A stretch of DNA of 7,636 bases from Candidatus Faecivivens stercoravium (GTDB lineage: Bacteria > Bacillota > Clostridia > Oscillospirales > Ruminococcaceae): positions 1-7,636 of the forward strand of contig DVHA01000074.1 in the NCBI GenBank assembly GCA_018712425.1, written 5' to 3'. Both the position numbers and the translations under genes were made by a program. The notes under the pieces were generated by a model that was not told the origin of the DNA, searched no databases, and worked only from the letters and a program-made list of their open reading frames with translations. Every line of letters begins with the position of its first letter. The first letter of the stretch is position 1. Below, one piece after another: positions 4,558 through 7,636 of the stretch.

Positions 4558-5427
4558 TTAAAATTCATCCCGGTGGCTCTCGAAAAACTGGCGGTAGACC
4601 TGCACCGTCTCCAGTTCGGTCCATTTGACGGGGGCGGGCGGCGTCCGGTCGAGGTCGTACACCTTTGCCCCTTTCAGCGCCAGCAGCAGCGGCGAATGGG
4701 TCGATAGGATAAACTGGCAGTGGAAAAAGCGGACCGAGTCCTCGATAAACTGGGCAAGCTTCAACTGGTTGGCGGGAGAGAGGCTGTTCTCCGGTTCGTC
4801 CAGCAGGTAGAGGGCGTCCTCCCCGATCGCGTGGGTGAAGTACTCGAAGGCGCTTTCGCCGTTGGAGCCGTTGCGGACGTTTCCCATCAGCTGGTCCTTG
4901 ACGTAACGGGAACCGGTGCTGCGGTAGGCGAGGGCCTGCTTTTTGATCTGGTCATAATCGTCCATCGTGCGCATCCGGAACTTCCCGCCGCCGTATTTGA
5001 TCGAGAGGAACTCCTGGAGGAGGTCTTCCCGCTTCCGGTCGATCCCTTCATTGAGCGTCCGGATATTGAGGAGATAGTCGAAGACGTCGTCGCTGGTGAT
5101 GATGAACGCCTTCCCTGCCCAGTCGGCGGTAAAGGAGGCCTGGCAGAGGGCGAGGTAGTCCTTCCAGAAGCTGGAATGGTTGTAGGGGGCGGTCCGTTCA
5201 GCCCCCGCCAGGTCGGCGAGGATGTTTAAGAGGGTCGTTTTGCCGCTCCCGTTGCCGCCGCAGAAGATGGTCACCGGCTCGAAGGTGAGGGTGGTGAGCT
5301 TCTTTCCCGGGAAAATCTGGAAGGGGTAAAAGTTTGAGTAGCAGGTCCGCTTCAGCTCCTCCTTCGACCAGAAAAAATTGCTTTCCGCGCTCCCGCCGGG
5401 GAGGGCCAGCTGCCGCAGGTAGAGCAT
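4558..5427 (-). CDS. Stand-alone AAA/ABC-type ATPase
   Basis: A 289-residue soluble ATPase of the SMC/ABC-like predicted-ATPase group (AAA_21/COG3910-like by eye). An N-terminal part (YSNFYPFQIFPGKKLTTLTFEPVTIF) leads into Walker A GGNGSGKTT (57-65). A long insertion follows (about 75-180), with a charged stretch at 128-165. An ABC-signature-like GSNGE lies at 187-191, Walker B LYLLDEPEN at 206-214 (D210 and catalytic E211), and a switch histidine in STHSP at 242-246. All ATPase motifs look intact. There is no membrane segment, no fused nuclease (TOPRIM) domain and no partner effector next to it. The ATG at 5427-5425 overlaps the stop of the HAD gene as TGATG, so translation is probably coupled. 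The cellular role is unknown. Similar ATPases occur in defence, DNA repair and housekeeping contexts, and this neighbourhood does not suggest defence. Confidence 0.85.
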   Translation of the reverse strand: MLYLRQLALPGGSAESNFFWSKEELKRTCYSNFYPFQIFPGKKLTTLTFEPVTIFCGGNGSGKTTLLNILADLAGAERTAPYNHSSFWKDYLALCQASFTADWAGKAFIITSDDVFDYLLNIRTLNEGIDRKREDLLQEFLSIKYGGGKFRMRTMDDYDQIKKQALAYRSTGSRYVKDQLMGNVRNGSNGESAFEYFTHAIGEDALYLLDEPENSLSPANQLKLAQFIEDSVRFFHCQFILSTHSPLLLALKGAKVYDLDRTPPAPVKWTELETVQVYRQFFESHRDEF

Positions 5428-6233
5428 CAGATGTCGAAGTACTTGTGGATGGCGGCGGCGATGCCGTCCTCATCGTTACTGAGGGTGACGACGTCGGCGG
5501 CCCCTTTGACCGGGTCCTTGGCGTTGGCCATCGCAATGCCGAGGCCGGCGTACTCGATCATCGGGATGTCGTTGTAGCCGTCCCCGCAGGCGGCCAGCTC
5601 CTCCCGGGTAGCACCGGCGTACTCACAGAGCTTGGCGAGGGATTTGGCCTTGTCAATGTTACTGGGCATGATCTCCAAGAAATAGGACTCCGAACGGTAG
5701 ACGCTGAGGTCCTCGAGAGCGGAGGCAATCTCCGGCTCGATCTTGCCCATATAGTCCCCGTCGCCGGTCATCAGGCATTTCGGCTCCTTTTCGGTGACGG
5801 CGCTGGCAAAATCCTCAACCCCCTTTAAGGGCAGCCCGTTGATTTTCGCTTCCAGCTGGATGTAGGGGTCGTCGGGGGTCTCGGTGACGACACAGCCGTC
5901 GACATAGGTCAGAACGCCGACGCCGTAATGATGGGCGAGCTTTTCGATGACCGGGATGACGTCGGGGTCGAGGGTCTTTTCATAGACGGTCTTGTTGTTT
6001 TTGAGGTCGATGACCTGGGCACCGTTGTACGAGAGGATGAACCCGCCGTATTTGTCCATCTCCAGTTCCCTGGCCAGCGGTTTGACACCGGCGCTCGGCC
6101 GCCCGGAGGCGAGTACAAGCCGCACGCCCTTTTCCTGGGCAGCCATCAGGGCTGCTTTGGTCTTGGGGGTGATCTGTTTCTGGGAGTTGGTCAGGGTCCC
6201 GTCGATGTCGAGGGCGAGGAGTTTGTAACGCAT
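5427..6233 (-). CDS. Cof-type HAD-IIB sugar/nucleotide phosphatase
   Basis: A 268-residue cytoplasmic phosphatase of the haloacid dehalogenase superfamily, Cof/YidA subgroup, which typically acts on small phosphorylated sugars or cofactors. The four HAD motifs are present: DIDGT (9-13, nucleophile D9 and acid/base D11), motif II SGR (43-45), motif III lysine K195 in NIDKAKSL, and motif IV GDGYND (217-222). The C2-type cap occupies roughly 85-185. One small deviation is that the residue after K195 is Ala where many relatives have Gly. The ATG at 6233-6231 is preceded by AGGAAGGAAG with a rather long spacing of about 10-12 nt. The gene is first in an operon with the ATPase gene, driven by the promoter at 6477-6505. 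The substrate cannot be read from sequence. Confidence 0.92.
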   Translation of the reverse strand: MRYKLLALDIDGTLTNSQKQITPKTKAALMAAQEKGVRLVLASGRPSAGVKPLARELEMDKYGGFILSYNGAQVIDLKNNKTVYEKTLDPDVIPVIEKLAHHYGVGVLTYVDGCVVTETPDDPYIQLEAKINGLPLKGVEDFASAVTEKEPKCLMTGDGDYMGKIEPEIASALEDLSVYRSESYFLEIMPSNIDKAKSLAKLCEYAGATREELAACGDGYNDIPMIEYAGLGIAMANAKDPVKGAADVVTLSNDEDGIAAAIHKYFDI

Positions 6234-6265
6234 GGCAACTTTCTTCCTTCCTGCATAAACCTTTC

Positions 6266-6300
6266 AGAGATTGTCGAAAAACAAGTTTTTCGACAAATTA
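6266..6300. repeat. 12-bp perfect inverted repeat made of two TGTCGAA sites
   Basis: TTGTCGAAAAAC (6271-6282) and GTTTTTCGACAA (6285-6296) are separated only by AA. Each arm contains TGTCGAA, the core of the Spo0A box, and the minus-strand arm extends to TTTGTCGAA (6297-6289). It lies in the leader of the HAD-ATPase operon, about 40 nt before the start codon, so it would also form a strong mRNA hairpin. It may instead be one end of a dispersed repeat. Confidence 0.85.
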
Positions 6301-6476
6301 CATCGCGCCTGCATGCCTCCCTACGGTCGACACTTGCCGCGATCAAGGTATTTTTGCCGCCGTACATGCCGCCGGAAAAAATGTGATTTAATTTTGGTGC
6401 GCATCGAAACGTCCATCTTCTATTTTTGCAGGACTTTTTCGATAAGCCGCCTTTGGTTTACGCGTTTTTTATTTTT
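6297..6476. other. Leader/intergenic DNA of the HAD-ATPase operon, no supported gene
   Basis: The predicted minus-strand transcript starts near 6470, so about 235 nt precede the HAD start codon. The block 6301-6375 is GC-rich, with GCCGCC twice around GTACAT (6356-6373), and differs in composition from the A/T-rich flanks. A 31-codon basic frame (6416-6321, minus) exists but has no good ribosome binding site. I could not fit a known riboswitch or T-box to it. Confidence 0.4.
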
Positions 6477-6505
6477 ATTATACGGAATCTTTTTTCCGCC
6501 GTCAA
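6477..6505 (-). promoter_or_regulatory. Near-perfect sigma-A promoter for the HAD-ATPase operon
   Basis: On the minus strand, TTGACG (6505-6500), a 17-nt spacer and TATAAT (6482-6477): a single mismatch to consensus. A TGTCGAA site (6512-6506) directly abuts the upstream side of the -35 box. Confidence 0.8.
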
Positions 6506-6512
6506 TTCGACA
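6506..6512 (-). promoter_or_regulatory. Spo0A-box-like site between two divergent promoters
   Basis: TGTCGAA on the minus strand, touching the -35 box at 6505. The divergent -35 boxes are 22 bp apart, so a protein bound here could affect both promoters. A one-mismatch copy, GGTCGAA (6539-6545), lies in the spacer of the plus-strand promoter. Confidence 0.4.
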
Positions 6513-6527
6513 TTTGCCAGAAAGAGA

Positions 6528-6556
6528 TTGCGAAAAAGGTCGAAAAATGGTATAAT
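6528..6556 (+). promoter_or_regulatory. Sigma-A promoter with extended -10 for the DNA glycosylase operon
   Basis: TTGCGA (6528-6533), a 17-nt spacer and a perfect TATAAT (6551-6556) preceded by TGG, which gives an extended -10. The predicted start is near 6563, giving a leader of about 40 nt with AAAAGAGG 8 nt before the start codon. Confidence 0.8.
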
Positions 6557-6602
6557 AAAAACAAGATTGCGCATGAATCCATGACGAAAAGAGGTTTCCG
6601 CA

Positions 6603-7094
6603 ATGGAAGAAAAACCAGTTTGCTTCCCGCCGGTGAAAACGGTTACATCGAAGATTTTAATCCTCGGGAGCTTCCCTTCCCCGCTGTCGTTTGAAAGCGG
6701 GTTTTATTACGGGCACCCCCGCAACCGGTTCTGGCCGATGCTCGCCTCGCTGCTGGGGGAACCGGTACCGGGGACGGTGGAGGAGAAAAAGGCGCTGCTT
6801 ATGAAAAGGGATATCGCGCTGTGGGATGTGCTGGACAGCTGCGAGATCAAAGGGGCGTCGGATGCGTCAATCCGCAACCCGGTGGTGCATCAGATCGCGC
6901 CGCTGCTGGAAGGGTCGGACATCCGGGCGGTCTTTTTTAACGGGGCCAAGGCGGCGGAACTTTTTAAGCGCTACAATCCCCCGCTTACGCTCCCTTCCTT
7001 TAAAATGCCCTCCACCAGCCCGGCAAACGCGGCGTGGAATATGGAGCGGCTGAAAGGGAGCTGGAAGATCATTCTTGACTTTTTGGAGGGATGA
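6603..7094 (+). CDS. Hypoxanthine/deoxyinosine-type DNA glycosylase (UDG superfamily, family 6-like)
   Basis: A 163-residue single-domain base-excision-repair enzyme expected to remove deaminated adenine (hypoxanthine) from DNA; a compact, cytoplasmic alpha/beta UDG fold. The first catalytic motif, GSFPSPLSFESGFYYGHPRNRFW (22-44), contains the HPxNxFW signature of the deoxyinosine glycosylase group; N41 is the likely catalytic residue by analogy with that family. VFFNGAKA (110-117) forms the central strand. The second motif, PSTSPANA (136-143), is the DNA-contacting loop where classic UDGs have HPSP. Length is normal for the family. ATG 6603 has AAAAGAGG 8 nt upstream. The stop codon overlaps an ATG (ATGA) at the start of the next gene, which is therefore probably cotranscribed. 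Substrate preference among UDG families is inferred from motif 1 only. Confidence 0.87.
   Translation: MEEKPVCFPPVKTVTSKILILGSFPSPLSFESGFYYGHPRNRFWPMLASLLGEPVPGTVEEKKALLMKRDIALWDVLDSCEIKGASDASIRNPVVHQIAPLLEGSDIRAVFFNGAKAAELFKRYNPPLTLPSFKMPSTSPANAAWNMERLKGSWKIILDFLEG
7085..7090 (+). promoter_or_regulatory. Ribosome binding site that decides the DUF1835-like start
   Basis: GGAGGG lies within the last codons of the glycosylase gene. It directly touches ATG 7091 and is 6 nt from ATG 7097. The second spacing is functional, so 7097 is the better start. Confidence 0.7.
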
Positions 7095-7096
7095 AG

Positions 7097-7636
7097 ATGC
7101 TGGATGTGGTTTTCAATGAGGGCGCCAAGGGGCTATTGGAGATGGCTAAAAAAGGTTGGGGAGACGGCGGGCTGGTGGCGGCGTTTGACCTCCTGCTGGA
7201 TTATGGAGACATTTCAGAACGATTTCCCAGCAAGGAACGGATAAAGTCCCTGCAGATGCTGCATTTAGACACGGAAACCATTCAAAGACGGGTTGCCGCA
7301 GCTGTGCAGGGATTGCAAACCATCCGAAGCGAAAAAGCAGTCCGTGTATGGCTGGCGCCGGACCGGCCAGGGGATCTCTGCGGCCTTTGCTGGCTGATGG
7401 AGGCTATAGACGGCCTGCCTGTAGCCGTACAGGTTGTTCCCCTTCCCCGCTGGGTGGAACAGGGAAAGGTGCTGGTGCATTATACAGGATGGTTTGAAGT
7501 GGAGCCGGAAAGGTGGAAACATTTCCTGCCTATGGCGCGGATGGTCGGAGCGATAAAAATGCAGCATTATATTTCCGTTTGGAGAAAACTAGCTCACGAG
7601 AATATGGACCTGCGGGTACTCATAAATGGGACCCTG
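7097..7636 (+). CDS. DUF1835 domain protein, partial (runs off the window)
   Basis: An open frame of 180 codons with no stop before the window edge. The start MLDVVFNEGAKGLLEMAK, the segment FDLLLDYGDIS (about 30-40), the VWLAPDRPGDLCGLCWLMEAI stretch (about 84-104) and the later WRKLAHENMDLRVLINGTL resemble, from memory, proteins with DUF1835 followed by DUF3658. Their function is unknown; they are soluble and have no membrane segment. The start is chosen at ATG 7097, 6 nt after GGAGGG. ATG 7091 overlaps the glycosylase stop as ATGA and is the alternative. Codons such as AAA, ATA, TTA and AGA look more frequent than in upstream genes such as rpe, hinting at a slightly different origin, but this is an impression. 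Whether the gene is intact cannot be seen. Pairing with a DNA glycosylase may be incidental. Confidence 0.78.
   Translation, partial: MLDVVFNEGAKGLLEMAKKGWGDGGLVAAFDLLLDYGDISERFPSKERIKSLQMLHLDTETIQRRVAAAVQGLQTIRSEKAVRVWLAPDRPGDLCGLCWLMEAIDGLPVAVQVVPLPRWVEQGKVLVHYTGWFEVEPERWKHFLPMARMVGAIKMQHYISVWRKLAHENMDLRVLINGTL

Noticed and set aside
5432..5438. TGTCGAA match at the end of the HAD gene
   Set aside because: It lies inside coding sequence away from any promoter. One such match is expected by chance in a window this size.
4558..6233. HAD-ATPase pair as an anti-phage defence module
   Set aside because: No nuclease, TOPRIM, toxin, membrane effector or mobile-element neighbours. Surroundings are housekeeping genes.
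6321..6416. A 31-codon Arg/Lys-rich frame on the minus strand in the HAD leader
   Set aside because: Ribosome binding site is poor and it crosses what may be a dispersed repeat. Worth revisiting only if conserved as protein.
1..7636. CRISPR array, tRNA, rRNA, IS element or prophage
   Set aside because: No regularly spaced repeats, cloverleaf, transposase or phage gene was seen on either strand.

Overview
The window looks like a chromosomal segment of a spore-forming, low-G+C-phylum but GC-rich anaerobe, most likely in the Clostridia (Oscillospiraceae/Ruminococcaceae-like). The reasons are a clear forespore sigma factor gene (sigG), strong AGGAGG-type ribosome binding sites, sigma-A promoters close to consensus, U-tailed hairpin terminators and A+T-rich intergenic regions between G/C-third-position genes. 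The taxonomic call is inference. I see no phage, plasmid, CRISPR, tRNA, rRNA or IS element.

Layout. (1) 1-906, minus strand: pyrH (UMP kinase) followed by the first 33 codons of frr (ribosome recycling factor), read from a promoter at 946-974 whose -35 box lies in a perfect inverted repeat. (2) 1119-3164, plus strand: rpe (ribulose-5-phosphate 3-epimerase), overlapping by 17 nt a gene for a membrane-anchored protein with a DUF4015-like putative glycoside hydrolase domain. Two back-to-back terminators close this operon. (3) 3165-4326, plus strand: sigG alone, without spoIIGA-sigE beside it. A sigma-A-type promoter with a 12-bp tandem repeat lies far upstream. A forespore-type (sigma-F/sigma-G) promoter sits next to the gene, and its -10 box lies inside a perfect 8-bp inverted repeat. 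A strong terminator follows the gene. (4) 4327-4557: convergent intergenic DNA with two perfect hairpins that look like a dispersed intergenic repeat. (5) 4558-6505, minus strand: a Cof-type HAD phosphatase gene and a stand-alone ABC/AAA-type ATPase gene, coupled by a TGATG stop/start overlap, with a leader of about 235 nt from a near-perfect promoter. (6) 6528-7636, plus strand: a hypoxanthine/deoxyinosine-type DNA glycosylase gene coupled to a DUF1835-like gene that runs off the window edge.

How they fit. Most genes are housekeeping: nucleotide supply, translation recycling, pentose phosphate metabolism and base-excision repair. The sporulation signal is sigG and its control region, plus several exact TGTCGAA (Spo0A-box-like) sites in the divergent promoter region 6234-6602. 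No obvious new multi-gene system is present. The most interesting material is regulatory: the sigG leader, the 6234-6602 divergent region, and the DUF4015-like protein, which appears to lack an acidic residue usual in its family.
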